Positions 51,182 through 60,468 of a stretch of DNA of 64,000 nucleotides are shown here, one piece after another; position 1 is the stretch's first letter; each line of letters opens with the position of its first letter. The position numbers and the translations under genes were made by a program. Origin of the DNA: Fusibacter sp. A1. Its GTDB lineage: Bacteria; Bacillota; Clostridia; Peptostreptococcales; Acidaminobacteraceae. Where the stretch lies: NCBI RefSeq assembly GCF_004125825.1, contig NZ_QQWI01000002.1, forward strand, positions 62,001-126,000. Direction: 5' to 3'. Below the pieces are notes generated by a model. That model searched no databases. It saw nothing but the letters and a program-made list of their open reading frames with translations, and was not told the origin of the DNA.

Positions 51182-52138
51182 ATGGAAAAAACACGATATA
51201 TAACGGTAGAAAATCTGGATACCCTCTATATGCTGTTTGGAAATCTGGATGAACATGCTAAATTGATAGAAGAGCGCTTTCACGTAAAAATGACATCAAG
51301 GGATTCTCAAATAGTCATCTCGGGACTCGATAGCGGAGTCGCTATGACAGAAGACCTCTTGAGTGTTCTTATAAGAAGAATCGCATCGGGCGATGTGATC
51401 GACAAACAGGCCCTGCAGTACGCGATGAGCCTTGTTAAAGACTACAAAAGCGAAGCGGTGCTCGATTTGGCAGATGGGGCGGTCTGCATGACAAGCAAGG
51501 GGCGACTCATCAAGGCCAAGACGCTCGGTCAAAGCGAGTATGTCAAGGCGATGGAGACCCATGAGGTGGTATTCGGTGTAGGTCCTGCCGGTACAGGCAA
51601 GACGTTCTTAGCGGTTGCCATGGCGATTCGCGCCTTTAAGAATAAAGAGGTGGAACGCATCGTGATCACACGGCCTGCGATTGAAGCGGGAGAGTCCTTG
51701 GGTTTCTTGCCGGGTGATCTGCAGCAGAAGATCGATCCCTACTTAAGACCGCTTTATGACGCCCTTTATGAGATTCTGGGCATGGAATCCTATCTCAAGT
51801 TTAAGGAAAGAGGCCTTATCGAGGTCGTACCTCTGGCGTATATGCGCGGTAGAACGCTCGACAACGCCTTCATCATTCTTGATGAGGCTCAAAACACCAC
51901 AAAGGCGCAGATGAAGATGTTCCTGACAAGGTTCGGATTCGGGTCGAGAGTGGTTGTAAACGGAGACATGACACAGGTCGACCTTGCCAGCAATAAAGAG
52001 AGCGGTCTTGTCCATGCGCTTAAAGTACTGAAAAATGTGAAGGAAATCTCTTTGCATGAGTTTTCAGGGAAAGATGTTGTGCGCCATGATCTTGTGAAAA
52101 AAATCATCAGCGCCTATGATGTTGTGGAGAATTCGTAA
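51182..52138 (+). CDS. phoH: PhoH-like ATPase (YbeZ)
   Basis: 318 aa. N-terminal KH-like region (about 1-110) and P-loop domain with GPAGTGKT (about 134-141), Walker B FIILDEAQN and GDMTQVDL. Works near YbeY in rRNA processing in the family. ATG 51182 after AAAGGAGC; 58 upstream in-frame codons run back through the yqeY terminator and are rejected. ybeY follows directly; the usual yqfF (pgpH) gene between them is absent. Confidence 0.95.
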   Translation: MEKTRYITVENLDTLYMLFGNLDEHAKLIEERFHVKMTSRDSQIVISGLDSGVAMTEDLLSVLIRRIASGDVIDKQALQYAMSLVKDYKSEAVLDLADGAVCMTSKGRLIKAKTLGQSEYVKAMETHEVVFGVGPAGTGKTFLAVAMAIRAFKNKEVERIVITRPAIEAGESLGFLPGDLQQKIDPYLRPLYDALYEILGMESYLKFKERGLIEVVPLAYMRGRTLDNAFIILDEAQNTTKAQMKMFLTRFGFGSRVVVNGDMTQVDLASNKESGLVHALKVLKNVKEISLHEFSGKDVVRHDLVKKIISAYDVVENS

Positions 52139-52166
52139 ATTTGAGGGTCGCCTATCAGGAGGAACG

Positions 52167-52640
52167 ATGGATATATTGATTGAAAACGAACAAACGGAAT
52201 ATGAGGTAACTGAAGCGCTTTTATCGCTGATCGAGCAGAGTGTGAAAGAAACGGTAAGGGCTGAAAATTTTGATGAGGATTATGAAGTGAGCATCACGCT
52301 TGTCAGCGCTGAGAGAATTAGAGAACTCAATCGCGAGTACCGTGCAAAAGACAGCGTAACAGATGTCTTGAGCTTTATTACCTACACCGAGGACGGATTT
52401 GAAGTTTATGATGACGAGCCGGTGATGCTTGGTGATGTGGTGATCTGCCTCAAAAGAGCGGATGAGCAGGCCGGTGAGTTCGGGCACAGTATCGAGAGGG
52501 AAGTGGCCTACCTTGTATGTCATTCAATGCTTCACCTCTTGGGATACGACCACATGAAAGCTGAAGACAAGACTGAAATGAGATTAAGAGAAAAAGTGAT
52601 CATGAAAACAATGGGACTCGAAAGAATTGTGGGGGAATAG
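52167..52640 (+). CDS. ybeY: Endoribonuclease YbeY
   Basis: 157 aa. Zinc motif HSMLHLLGYDH (His-x3-His-x5-His), preceded by RAKDSVTDVLSF. Matures the 16S rRNA 3' end. ATG 52167 after CAGGAGGAACG, 28 nt past phoH. Confidence 0.96.
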   Translation: MDILIENEQTEYEVTEALLSLIEQSVKETVRAENFDEDYEVSITLVSAERIRELNREYRAKDSVTDVLSFITYTEDGFEVYDDEPVMLGDVVICLKRADEQAGEFGHSIEREVAYLVCHSMLHLLGYDHMKAEDKTEMRLREKVIMKTMGLERIVGE

Positions 52641-52641
52641 C

Positions 52642-53802
52642 ATGAGAAGGTTTTGGGGGATTTTGATTTTGGTGCTTATGCTTGCGCTTTCGCTTACCGC
52701 TTGTGGCAAGGATGACGGACAGACAAGCGGGGACGACACAAGAGGTGAGGATTCACAGGCAGTCACAGAAGCCGTCGGTGATGAGGACTCGGAGACAGAC
52801 GCTTCAGATAAAAACGCAGTAGAAGTGGTTCAAAAAGAAACTGAAAGTGAAGTGGAGGAACCAACGGCCACTGAACCGACAAAGCCTGTCGAGGGTCAGA
52901 CCTACAGTAAACTCAATGGAAGGGTCATCTCCGATGCAGCCGCCGATAGAAGGCCCCTGGCAGTGATGATGGATAACCACTACTTGGCAAGACCCCAGGC
53001 GGGGCTAGCTGCCGCTGATATCGTATATGAAGTGCTTGTCGAAGGGAAAATCACGAGGTATCTTGCCATTTTTCAGTCGGAACTTCCAACCGATATCGGT
53101 CCGATAAGAAGCGCCAGACCTTACTTTTTAAGACTTGCGATGGAATATGACGCGCTTTATACCCACGTTGGCGGATCCGAACAGGCGAAATCGGAAATCA
53201 AGAGCTTTCAGATGGCTGACATCGATGGACTTTCAAGCGGCGGGGATACCTTTTGGAGAAAAAACCATAAGAAGATGCCCAACAACATGTACGCATCCTC
53301 CGAATCGCTTTTGGACTGGGCTAAACGCAAAGACTACAGGTCGACAGCCACCTTTGATGGCAGAGCGTTTGACTATGAGCTAAAAGCATCGGAGACTTCT
53401 AGGGATCAACTTAAGGTAAAAGTTGTCTACAAAGCGCCTTCTGCAAAAGATTCATTAGGTTATTTTATTGACTTCGTATATAATGAAGAAAGCAAGTCTT
53501 ACCTTCGTTCTGTCAATGGCAAAGACCATCTAGACGAAGCGACGGGTGAGAGATTGTATGCTGATAGCATTATCATTCAAAGAGCCGGCACGAAGGTGAT
53601 CGATTCATACGGTCGATTGGCGATCGATGTCGTGGGTGAAGGTACAGGTTATTATATCGCTGATGGAAAATCAGTGGAGATAGTCTGGAAAAAATCAGCA
53701 GATAGAGAGAGAACGGTCTATTATGACACTACCGGAAACGAACTAAAGATAAAACCGGGTAAACTGTGGATTCAAATGGTTACGTCTGATTATCAGTTGT
53801 AG
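52642..53802 (+). CDS. DUF3048 lipoprotein (YerB-like)
   Basis: 386 aa. Signal sequence with lipobox LTAC (Cys about residue 20), an acidic, Thr/Glu-rich spacer (about 22-90), then DUF3048 N- and C-terminal domains (RRPLAVMMDNHYLARPQAGL; LPTDIGPIRSARPYFLRLA; GKLWIQMV near the end). Function unknown; expected on the outer face of the membrane. ATG 52642 follows GGGGG, 1 nt after ybeY. It occupies the place where dgkA is usually found. Confidence 0.88.
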   Translation: MRRFWGILILVLMLALSLTACGKDDGQTSGDDTRGEDSQAVTEAVGDEDSETDASDKNAVEVVQKETESEVEEPTATEPTKPVEGQTYSKLNGRVISDAAADRRPLAVMMDNHYLARPQAGLAAADIVYEVLVEGKITRYLAIFQSELPTDIGPIRSARPYFLRLAMEYDALYTHVGGSEQAKSEIKSFQMADIDGLSSGGDTFWRKNHKKMPNNMYASSESLLDWAKRKDYRSTATFDGRAFDYELKASETSRDQLKVKVVYKAPSAKDSLGYFIDFVYNEESKSYLRSVNGKDHLDEATGERLYADSIIIQRAGTKVIDSYGRLAIDVVGEGTGYYIADGKSVEIVWKKSADRERTVYYDTTGNELKIKPGKLWIQMVTSDYQL

Positions 53803-53820
53803 AATAACTGGAGGGATCAT

Positions 53821-54213
53821 ATGGAATATCGAAAATTACTGGATATGGCGATAGAAACAACAAAACTTGCTTATGCGCCATATTCAAAAGTGCAAGTTGG
53901 TGCGGCCCTGCTTGGTAAATCAGGTAAGGTCTATACGGGTGTGAATGTAGAGAACGTATCGTTCGGAGCGACAAACTGCGCGGAACGTACTGCGATATTT
54001 AAAGCCGTTTCTGAGGGAGAGCTCGAGTTTACAGCGATTGCTGTAGCAAGCAGTCTTGATCACCCGATCACACCTTGTGGCATCTGCAGACAGGTCATCG
54101 CCGAATTCGGTTCGAACATCGAAATCATTTTGGGTGATGAGAAGGACTACACCGTCCATAAGGTGACTGAATTACTACCGTTAGGATTTTTTAAAGAAGA
54201 GTTGTTGGACTAA
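53821..54213 (+). CDS. cdd: Cytidine deaminase
   Basis: 130 aa, homotetrameric type. Zinc and catalytic motif CAERTAIFKA (Cys, Glu) and PCGICRQ (Cys, Cys). Pyrimidine salvage. TGGAGGGATC upstream. 20 nt before era. Confidence 0.97.
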   Translation: MEYRKLLDMAIETTKLAYAPYSKVQVGAALLGKSGKVYTGVNVENVSFGATNCAERTAIFKAVSEGELEFTAIAVASSLDHPITPCGICRQVIAEFGSNIEIILGDEKDYTVHKVTELLPLGFFKEELLD

Positions 54214-54233
54214 TCGTCCAGGAGGAGTTTAAG

Positions 54234-55133
54234 ATGGCATTTAAATCAGGATTTGTATCGATTATCGGCAGACCCAACGTTGGTAAGTCGACACTGCTTA
54301 ACTGTATTGTAGGCGAGAAAATCGCAATTATGACAAACAAACCGCAAACCACACGTAATACCATACGTGCGATTTATCATGAAGAAGAGGCTCAGGTTGT
54401 ATTTATGGACACTCCTGGTATCCATAAGCCAAAACATAAGTTGGGCGAATACATGGTGAATGCCGCAAAGACGACTTTCAACGAAGTCGATCTAGTGCTG
54501 TTTATGGTGGACGATTCGGCTAAAATCGGACCTGGGGACCAGTATATCCTTGATATGCTCCAAGAAGTGAAGACGCCGGTGTTTGTCGTTATCAACAAAC
54601 TTGACCTATTGATGCCAGAAGACTTCGAAGTAATCTATAATCAATACATGGCACTTCCGCAAGTCACAGAAGTTTACGGAATATCCGCACTACATAAATC
54701 CAATGTCGACGGGCTGATGAAGGCTGTAGTGAATACGCTGAACGAAGGACCCATGTTCTTCCCTAACGACATGGTGACTGACCAGCCTGAACGGGCGATC
54801 GTATCTGAAATCATCAGAGAAAAGCTGCTTCTTTACCTAGAAGATGAAATTCCGCATGGCGTCGCCGTGTCAATCGAGTCCTTCAAGGAAAGAAAAGGTA
54901 AACCGCTTGTGGACATACAGGCGACGATCATCTGCGAGAAGAAATCCCATAAAGGCATCATTATTGGAAAGCAAGGCAGAAAACTAAAAGGTATCGGAAA
55001 ATCAAGCCGTGAAGATATTGAAAAACTCCTCGGTACAAAGGTTTATTTAGAGCTGTGGGTTAAAATCAAGGAAGGTTGGAGAAATGATTCCAGCCAACTG
55101 AAAAACTACGGTTACGATTCTAAGGATTTGTAA
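54234..55133 (+). CDS. era: GTPase Era
   Basis: 299 aa. GTPase domain with GRPNVGKST (about 12-20), DTPG and NKLD, then a C-terminal KH domain (about 205-290; IIIGKQGRKLKGIG) that binds the 16S 3' end. CAGGAGGAG upstream. Ends in a terminator. Confidence 0.98.
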   Translation: MAFKSGFVSIIGRPNVGKSTLLNCIVGEKIAIMTNKPQTTRNTIRAIYHEEEAQVVFMDTPGIHKPKHKLGEYMVNAAKTTFNEVDLVLFMVDDSAKIGPGDQYILDMLQEVKTPVFVVINKLDLLMPEDFEVIYNQYMALPQVTEVYGISALHKSNVDGLMKAVVNTLNEGPMFFPNDMVTDQPERAIVSEIIREKLLLYLEDEIPHGVAVSIESFKERKGKPLVDIQATIICEKKSHKGIIIGKQGRKLKGIGKSSREDIEKLLGTKVYLELWVKIKEGWRNDSSQLKNYGYDSKDL

Positions 55134-55138
55134 TTTGA

Positions 55139-55164
55139 CCCCTGTCTATGACAGGGGTTTTCTT
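55139..55164 (+). terminator. era terminator
   Basis: CCCCTGTC / GACAGGGG with TAT loop, then TTTTCTT. Confidence 0.92.
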
Positions 55165-55187
55165 ATAAGAAAGTACGAGGTGACAGC

Positions 55188-56576
55188 ATGAAAATGTACA
55201 TGGATGATAAAGAGCGGTTCAGTCAGCTGCACGATACGGTCCTTCATCACTTATTGGAAAGCGATGATCAGACGGTAATCAGCGCAATCGAAGAGATTCA
55301 CTACGCTGACTTAGCTGAAATAATGATGGAACTCGAAGACAACGAGAGGAACAGGCTCTTCACCCTGCTCACCAGAAATCAAGCGGCGGCCGTGTTCAGC
55401 AATATCGACTCGGATGTTTTTGAAGACCTGTTCGCGCTCTTAAAGCACGAACAGAAAATTGCCATCCTAGACCTGATGGGTCAGGATGATATCGTTGATA
55501 TCCTGGGCGAAGTTTCAGACGCCCTTAAAAATAGAATCATCTCTCTTCTTGATCAGGAGGATCGGGAGGATGTTGCAGAACTGCTTGTCTACGACGAGGA
55601 CACTGCCGGCGGTATCATGACCAAGGATTACATCGACGTGAAGCGTACGATGACCATTGGTGATGCCATCGGGCATTTGAGAACTACGGCTCCAGAGGCA
55701 GAGACCATCTACTATGTCTATGTCACAGACGAGGGCGATAAGCTTGCTGGTATCGTTTCGCTGCGTGAGTTGATTGTTGCGAATCCTGCTGTGAAAGTGG
55801 AAGATGTCATGATCGAATCGGTGATTCATGTCCATGTATCCACAGACCAGGAAGAAGTTGCAAGGATCGTATCGAAATACAACCTGCTTGCGGTTCCAGT
55901 CATCGATGACAATGAACTGCTTGTCGGTATCGTCACAGTCGATGATATCATCGATGTACTCGAAGAAGAGGCGACAGAGGATATCCTAAGGATCGCCGGT
56001 ATCGGTGATGAAGAACTCGACCACTACGAGGACTCCTTTTTCACAAGCGTGCTCTACTCAGTGAAGGCCAGGCTGCCCTGGCTTATCGTTACCATATTCG
56101 GAGGAATGCTGTCGGCGTTTGTGATCTCAGGCTTTTCTGAAGCCTTGGCGGCGGATCAGACCATCGCCCTATTCATGCCGCTCCTTGCGGGTATGGGAGG
56201 TAATGTGGGAACGCAGAGTTCGACGCTTACTGTCAGGAACATCGCCATCAACGACATACAGGGGTCAGAAGTCGGCAGGACTCTCCTTCAGGAGGTCTTT
56301 GTAGGATTCATGGTCGGTCTTGTGTGCTCAGCGATTGTTGGTGTCATGTCTTACCTTATGAAGGGAAGAATGATGCTAAGTTTGATTGTAGGGCTTGCGA
56401 TGTGGGCAAACATCCTGACAGCGGCAACCATCGGTACGCTTGTTCCGCTTATCTTTAAACGAATCGGAGTCGATCCTGCTGTAGCGTCCGCCCCTTTTAT
56501 CACTACAACGATCGACATCACTGGATTATCGATCTACTTTACACTGGCGACACTGATGATGGCGCATTTACTTTAA
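55188..56576 (+). CDS. mgtE: Magnesium transporter MgtE
   Basis: 462 aa. N-terminal superhelical MgtE_N domain (about 25-130), two CBS domains (about 135-255; VEDVMIESVIHVHVSTDQEEV) that gate by cytosolic Mg2+, and five transmembrane helices (about 285-460) with PLLAGMGGNVGTQSS and the pore motif region. GAGGTG 5 nt from ATG 55188. Inserted between era and recO. Confidence 0.95.
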   Translation: MKMYMDDKERFSQLHDTVLHHLLESDDQTVISAIEEIHYADLAEIMMELEDNERNRLFTLLTRNQAAAVFSNIDSDVFEDLFALLKHEQKIAILDLMGQDDIVDILGEVSDALKNRIISLLDQEDREDVAELLVYDEDTAGGIMTKDYIDVKRTMTIGDAIGHLRTTAPEAETIYYVYVTDEGDKLAGIVSLRELIVANPAVKVEDVMIESVIHVHVSTDQEEVARIVSKYNLLAVPVIDDNELLVGIVTVDDIIDVLEEEATEDILRIAGIGDEELDHYEDSFFTSVLYSVKARLPWLIVTIFGGMLSAFVISGFSEALAADQTIALFMPLLAGMGGNVGTQSSTLTVRNIAINDIQGSEVGRTLLQEVFVGFMVGLVCSAIVGVMSYLMKGRMMLSLIVGLAMWANILTAATIGTLVPLIFKRIGVDPAVASAPFITTTIDITGLSIYFTLATLMMAHLL

Positions 56577-56593
56577 AAACTGTGGGTGACTAA

Positions 56594-57331
56594 ATGTTAA
56601 TGAACACACAAGGGTTGGTTCTAGGTCGTAAGAAAGTCGCTGATAGCGATGTGATCATTACGCTTTTTACCAAGACCCAAGGAAAGCTTAGGGTTTACGC
56701 AAATGGAGCACGGCATCCGAAATCGAAATTCGCATCGGGCACGCAACCATTTGTAGAGGGTGAGTTCGCACTAGTCATTAAAAAGGATTTATCCTCCTTG
56801 AATGAAATAACCATCAAGGACGCCCACGTGGGCATCAGGTCGGATATGAACCGTCTTTTTCTTGGGAGCTATATGCTCGAGCTGATCGACGCAGCCCTTG
56901 AGGACGGAGACCATATCAATAAATTGTACGATGTGGTCGTCTATGCGATCAGGGCGCTTGAGACCGCCACGGACCTTAAGGTGCTGAAGGTGGTGTACGG
57001 TCTTAAGATCGCGCAGAAGATGGGGTTTGAACCGGTGTTGTTCTCCTGCAGCTCATGCGGGACGCAGAAGAATCTCACACCTAATTTCAGTGTTAATCTT
57101 GGTGGCGTGTTATGTGGTGATTGCGCAGGGCATTTAACGGGTATTACTAAAATCACATTAGAACATTTGAAATGGATTAACGTTGCATTAAAAAGCCCCT
57201 TTAGTACTATTCAAGACTTAAATGTTAGTGATAGAATGATTACAGAGATAGATTTTCTTGTGGATCGTTTTATCGAGGCTCATCTTGTGAGACGTCCACT
57301 CAAAAGCCTTGAGGTATTAAAACAAATGTGA
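56594..57331 (+). CDS. recO: DNA repair protein RecO
   Basis: 245 aa. N-terminal OB fold (TQGLVLGRKKVADSDVIITLFTKTQGKLRVYANGARHPKS), helical middle and zinc cysteines CSSC and CGDC. Loads RecA with RecR. ATG 56594 and 56600 are both possible; the first is taken. 17 nt after mgtE. Confidence 0.95.
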   Translation: MLMNTQGLVLGRKKVADSDVIITLFTKTQGKLRVYANGARHPKSKFASGTQPFVEGEFALVIKKDLSSLNEITIKDAHVGIRSDMNRLFLGSYMLELIDAALEDGDHINKLYDVVVYAIRALETATDLKVLKVVYGLKIAQKMGFEPVLFSCSSCGTQKNLTPNFSVNLGGVLCGDCAGHLTGITKITLEHLKWINVALKSPFSTIQDLNVSDRMITEIDFLVDRFIEAHLVRRPLKSLEVLKQM

Positions 57332-57364
57332 GCGAAAATTCGCTACTGTAAAAGGAGGATTCAT

Positions 57365-57904
57365 ATGAACATTACATTAGAGCAAGTTGATCAAGTGATT
57401 GATCGTACAGGTGTTTCTTATAAGGAAGCAAAAGAAGCGCTAGAGCATACGAATGGTGACGTTTTAGAAGCTATCGTCTATCTTGAGCAAGGTGAAGAAG
57501 GCGAAGCATCGACAATGAACCAGTTTGGACAAGACATCATCGCATCACTTAAAGACATGATTAAAAAAGGTAATGTGACACGAATTTACCTAGACAAAGA
57601 TGGTAAGACTGTGGTTGATATCCCTGTCACTGCTGGCGCTCTAGGTGCTGTCTTCTTTGCAGGACCAACGGTTGTTGCGATTATCGCAGCGCTTGCCACT
57701 GGCTGTGAGCTTAAAATCGTCAAAGAAGACGGTGAAGTGATCAATGTCAAAGACGTCACAAAAGACACGCTTGAAAACGTAAAAGAAAAAATCAATGAAG
57801 CGGCAAGCAAACACCATGCTCATAAAGAAGAAGTAAAAGAAGAAGTAAAAGAAGAAGCGGAAGAAAAAGAAGAAGTCAACGAGTTTGACGAAGACGAATT
57901 CTAA
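57365..57904 (+). CDS. DUF4342 protein with UBA-like N-terminus
   Basis: 179 aa. An N-terminal UBA/TS-N-like helical bundle (about 1-42, VSYKEAKEALEHTNGDVLEAIVYLE) is followed by DUF4342 (about 50-135) with a hydrophobic stretch (about 90-115). The tail repeats KEEV and is strongly acidic. Function unknown. AAAGGAGG upstream. The gene occurs near recO and glyQS in Clostridia. Confidence 0.85.
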   Translation: MNITLEQVDQVIDRTGVSYKEAKEALEHTNGDVLEAIVYLEQGEEGEASTMNQFGQDIIASLKDMIKKGNVTRIYLDKDGKTVVDIPVTAGALGAVFFAGPTVVAIIAALATGCELKIVKEDGEVINVKDVTKDTLENVKEKINEAASKHHAHKEEVKEEVKEEAEEKEEVNEFDEDEF

Positions 57905-57914
57905 AGTGGGTAGG

Positions 57915-57946
57915 ACGAGCCGGCGGGTAGCCGGCTCGTTTTTTTG
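57915..57946 (+). terminator. Terminator of the mgtE-recO-DUF4342 unit
   Basis: ACGAGCCGGC / GCCGGCTCGT with GGGTA loop, then TTTTTT. Confidence 0.94.
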
Positions 57947-57956
57947 TGATGAGAAC

Positions 57957-57985
57957 TTGTCAAAGAGGTGACTTTATGCTATGAT
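57957..57985 (+). promoter_or_regulatory. glyQS promoter
   Basis: TTGTCA, 17-nt spacer, TATGAT; start expected near 57992, giving a T-box leader of about 240 nt. Confidence 0.82.
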
Positions 57986-57991
57986 GCTCTT

Positions 57992-58199
57992 ACAAATGGT
58001 GTTTAACCCATAAGGCAGTGCGAAGAACAGAAAGAATCATCCAGATTCATTTTAGAGAGACAACGGTTGGTGTGAGTTGTCATGAAAGCGGATGAGGGGC
58101 ATCTGGGAGCAGTCTGTAATTAAGGTGGATCTAATTCAATTAGGGTGGAACCGCGGAGCTCATCCGTCCCTTTCCAGGGAGCGGGTGTTTTTTATTTTT
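57992..58199 (+). promoter_or_regulatory. Glycine T-box riboswitch leader
   Basis: The conserved T-box AGGGTGGAACCGCG is at 58142-58155, followed by a terminator CATCCG.CCCT / AGGG.GCGGGTG (58161-58187, one bulge) and a T-tract to 58199. A TCCAGAT / ATCTGGG stem brackets a GACAAC / GTTGTC hairpin and an AGAGAG motif. GGC at 58098-58100, followed by A, is the best candidate specifier (glycine). Uncharged tRNA-Gly should favour antitermination. Confidence 0.93.
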
Positions 58200-58231
58200 T
58201 GAAAAGAAGAAGAAAGTAGAAGGAGGATCAT

Positions 58232-59623
58232 ATGAAGAATACTGAAAAAACAATGGAGAAAATCGTTGCGCTGACTAAGAATAGAGGCTTTGTATTCCCG
58301 GGCTCTGATATTTACGGCGGTCTGGCGAACACGTGGGATTACGGTCCGCTTGGCGTAGAACTTAAAAACAATGTGAAAAAGGCATGGTGGAAGAAGTTCA
58401 TTCAGGAATCACCCTACAACGTAGGTATGGACGCTGCGATTCTGATGAATCCAAAAGTCTGGGTCGCTTCAGGACACGTTGGCGGATTCAACGATCCCCT
58501 CATGGACTGTAAGGCTTGTAAGACCCGTTACAGGGCAGATCAGCTGATCGAGGAATACATGATCAAAAACGACATTGTCGAGAATGTCGAGGGATGGTCT
58601 AACGAAAAGATGGAAAGCTATGTTGCGGAAAAAGGAATCGACTGTCCAAACTGCGGCAAGCATGACTATACCGGAATCAGACAGTTCAATCTCATGTTCA
58701 AGACGCATCAGGGCGTTACTGACGATTCTTCAACAGAAATCTTCATGAGACCGGAGACTGCGCAAGGAATTTTTGTCAACTTCAAGGCGATTCAAAGGGC
58801 AGCGCGTAAAAAAGTACCTTTCGGTATCGGTCAGATCGGTAAGTCGTTCAGAAACGAGATCACACCAGGTAACTTCATCTTCAGAACGCGTGAGTTTGAA
58901 CAGATGGAGATGGAATTCTTCTGTAAACCGGGCACTGAGTTCGAATGGTTCGACTACTGGAAGCAGTTCAGCCTTAATTGGTTGTCTGAGTTGGGTCTTA
59001 AGGACGAGAACGTCAAGTTTAGAGACCACGACGAGGACGAGCTTTCTCACTATTCGAATGCGACGACTGACATCGAGTATCTGTTCCCGTTTGGCTGGGG
59101 TGAGCTATGGGGTATCGCCTCTCGTACTGATTTCGACCTCAACAGGCACATGGAACACAGTGGCGTGGACCTTAAGTATGTGGACCCGGTGACGAATGAG
59201 AAGTATGTTCCTTACGTCATCGAACCGGCACTAGGTTGCGATAGGGTGACGCTCGCCTTTATGGTAGACGCTTATGACGAAGAAGTGATCGATGAGAAGG
59301 ACACACGCATCGTGATGCGTTTCCATCCTGCGCTTGCACCTTTCAAAGCGGCGATCTTCCCGCTTTCTAAAAAGCTCAACGATGAAGCATCAGAAGTATT
59401 TGCTACATTAAGAAAAGAATTCACAGTGGACTATGACGATGCCGGTTCAATCGGTAAGCGCTATAGAAGACACGACGAAATAGGAACTCCTTTCTGCATC
59501 ACCTATGACTTTGAATCGAAGGAAGACGGCGCTGTAACGGTCAGACACAGAGATTCGATGGAACAGGAACGTGTGAAGATCGATGAGTTAGTGGAATATA
59601 TCAGAACGCGAATCGCATTTTAA
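58232..59623 (+). CDS. glyQS: Glycine-tRNA ligase, dimeric (alpha2) type
   Basis: 463 aa, class II synthetase of the single-chain type. Motifs: [23 protein letters not shown], the motif 2 region [25 protein letters not shown] and the C-terminal anticodon-binding domain (about 360-463). Zinc-like CKAC and CPNC pairs in the insertion. GAAGGAGGATC upstream. Controlled by the preceding T-box. Confidence 0.97.
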   Translation: MKNTEKTMEKIVALTKNRGFVFPGSDIYGGLANTWDYGPLGVELKNNVKKAWWKKFIQESPYNVGMDAAILMNPKVWVASGHVGGFNDPLMDCKACKTRYRADQLIEEYMIKNDIVENVEGWSNEKMESYVAEKGIDCPNCGKHDYTGIRQFNLMFKTHQGVTDDSSTEIFMRPETAQGIFVNFKAIQRAARKKVPFGIGQIGKSFRNEITPGNFIFRTREFEQMEMEFFCKPGTEFEWFDYWKQFSLNWLSELGLKDENVKFRDHDEDELSHYSNATTDIEYLFPFGWGELWGIASRTDFDLNRHMEHSGVDLKYVDPVTNEKYVPYVIEPALGCDRVTLAFMVDAYDEEVIDEKDTRIVMRFHPALAPFKAAIFPLSKKLNDEASEVFATLRKEFTVDYDDAGSIGKRYRRHDEIGTPFCITYDFESKEDGAVTVRHRDSMEQERVKIDELVEYIRTRIAF

Positions 59624-59628
59624 CAAGT

Positions 59629-59668
59629 AAGAATCGGTGTCAGAAGTTGACACCGATTCTTTTTTTTT
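59629..59668 (+). terminator. glyQS terminator
   Basis: 14-bp perfect stem AAGAATCGGTGTCA / TGACACCGATTCTT, then a run of T to 59668. Confidence 0.94.
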
Positions 59669-59745
59669 CACGCGCCTTAGTAAATCCTCAAATCGTGATA
59701 TATTAACATATTGGAATATTTATATATAAAAAACCAACATATATA

Positions 59746-59774
59746 TTGACGATTATTTATATAGTACGTATTAT
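59746..59774 (+). promoter_or_regulatory. Promoter of the CcpN-like gene / ppdK operon
   Basis: TTGACG, 17-nt spacer, TATTAT, in a very AT-rich stretch. AACATAT (twice) and TTTATATA (twice) recur around it, which may be operator half-sites for the first gene product. Confidence 0.7.
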
Positions 59775-59807
59775 ATAATCAAAGGTAAGGAAAGGAGCGT
59801 GTTATTA

Positions 59808-60437
59808 GTGCTGACGAAGAGACAAAAAGAAATTATTTCGATTGTTTCGCAGTTCGAACCGATCAGTGGCGATGAAATCGCAAGCAAGCTGGATTTAAGC
59901 AAGAGCACCATCCGCTCGGATCTCAGTTTTTTAAGCCATATGGATTATTTGGACGCAAGACAGAAGGTAGGTTACCTGCTGGGTAAGAAGAACAATGAGA
60001 CCGAGACCTATTCAGAGATTGCCAAGATGAAGGTATCCGAAGTGATGGCGGTCCCGGAAGTGATCGACGAGTCCTTGCCCCTTTACGATGCGATCGCGAC
60101 GATGTTTTTAGCGAATGTGGGTTCCATCTACATTCACAAGAACAAGAGTCTTGTAGGCGTCGTATCCAGAAAGGACATGATCAAGTCCATGATGGGAGGA
60201 GCCGACATAAGCAAGCTCCCTGTGGGCATTGTGATGACAAGGATGCCCAATGTTGTATGGGTGACGCCCAACACCACTGTCGTGTCGGCCGCTCAGCTGA
60301 TCATCTCGCATCAGATCGACAGTTTGCCGGTGGTTGAAGTGCTCAAAGAGGAAGGGAAGACCGTCTACCGTGTGGTTGGAAGATTTTCTAAGACGGTAGT
60401 GTCAAAATTATTTTGTGAAACATTTAGTGAGAATTAG
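59808..60437 (+). CDS. CcpN-like HTH-CBS transcriptional regulator
   Basis: 209 aa. An N-terminal winged helix (about 1-55, DEIASKLDLSKSTIRSDLSFL) and two CBS domains (about 70-205) match CcpN, which represses gluconeogenic genes in Bacillus and responds to nucleotides. GTG 59808 is preferred to GTG 59799 because GGAG lies 10 nt upstream of the former and touches the latter. The operon with PPDK and its regulatory enzyme supports control of pyruvate/PEP metabolism. Confidence 0.85.
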   Translation: MLTKRQKEIISIVSQFEPISGDEIASKLDLSKSTIRSDLSFLSHMDYLDARQKVGYLLGKKNNETETYSEIAKMKVSEVMAVPEVIDESLPLYDAIATMFLANVGSIYIHKNKSLVGVVSRKDMIKSMMGGADISKLPVGIVMTRMPNVVWVTPNTTVVSAAQLIISHQIDSLPVVEVLKEEGKTVYRVVGRFSKTVVSKLFCETFSEN

Positions 60438-60468
60438 TGGGAATCAACCGATAATTTGGAGGTGCTGA

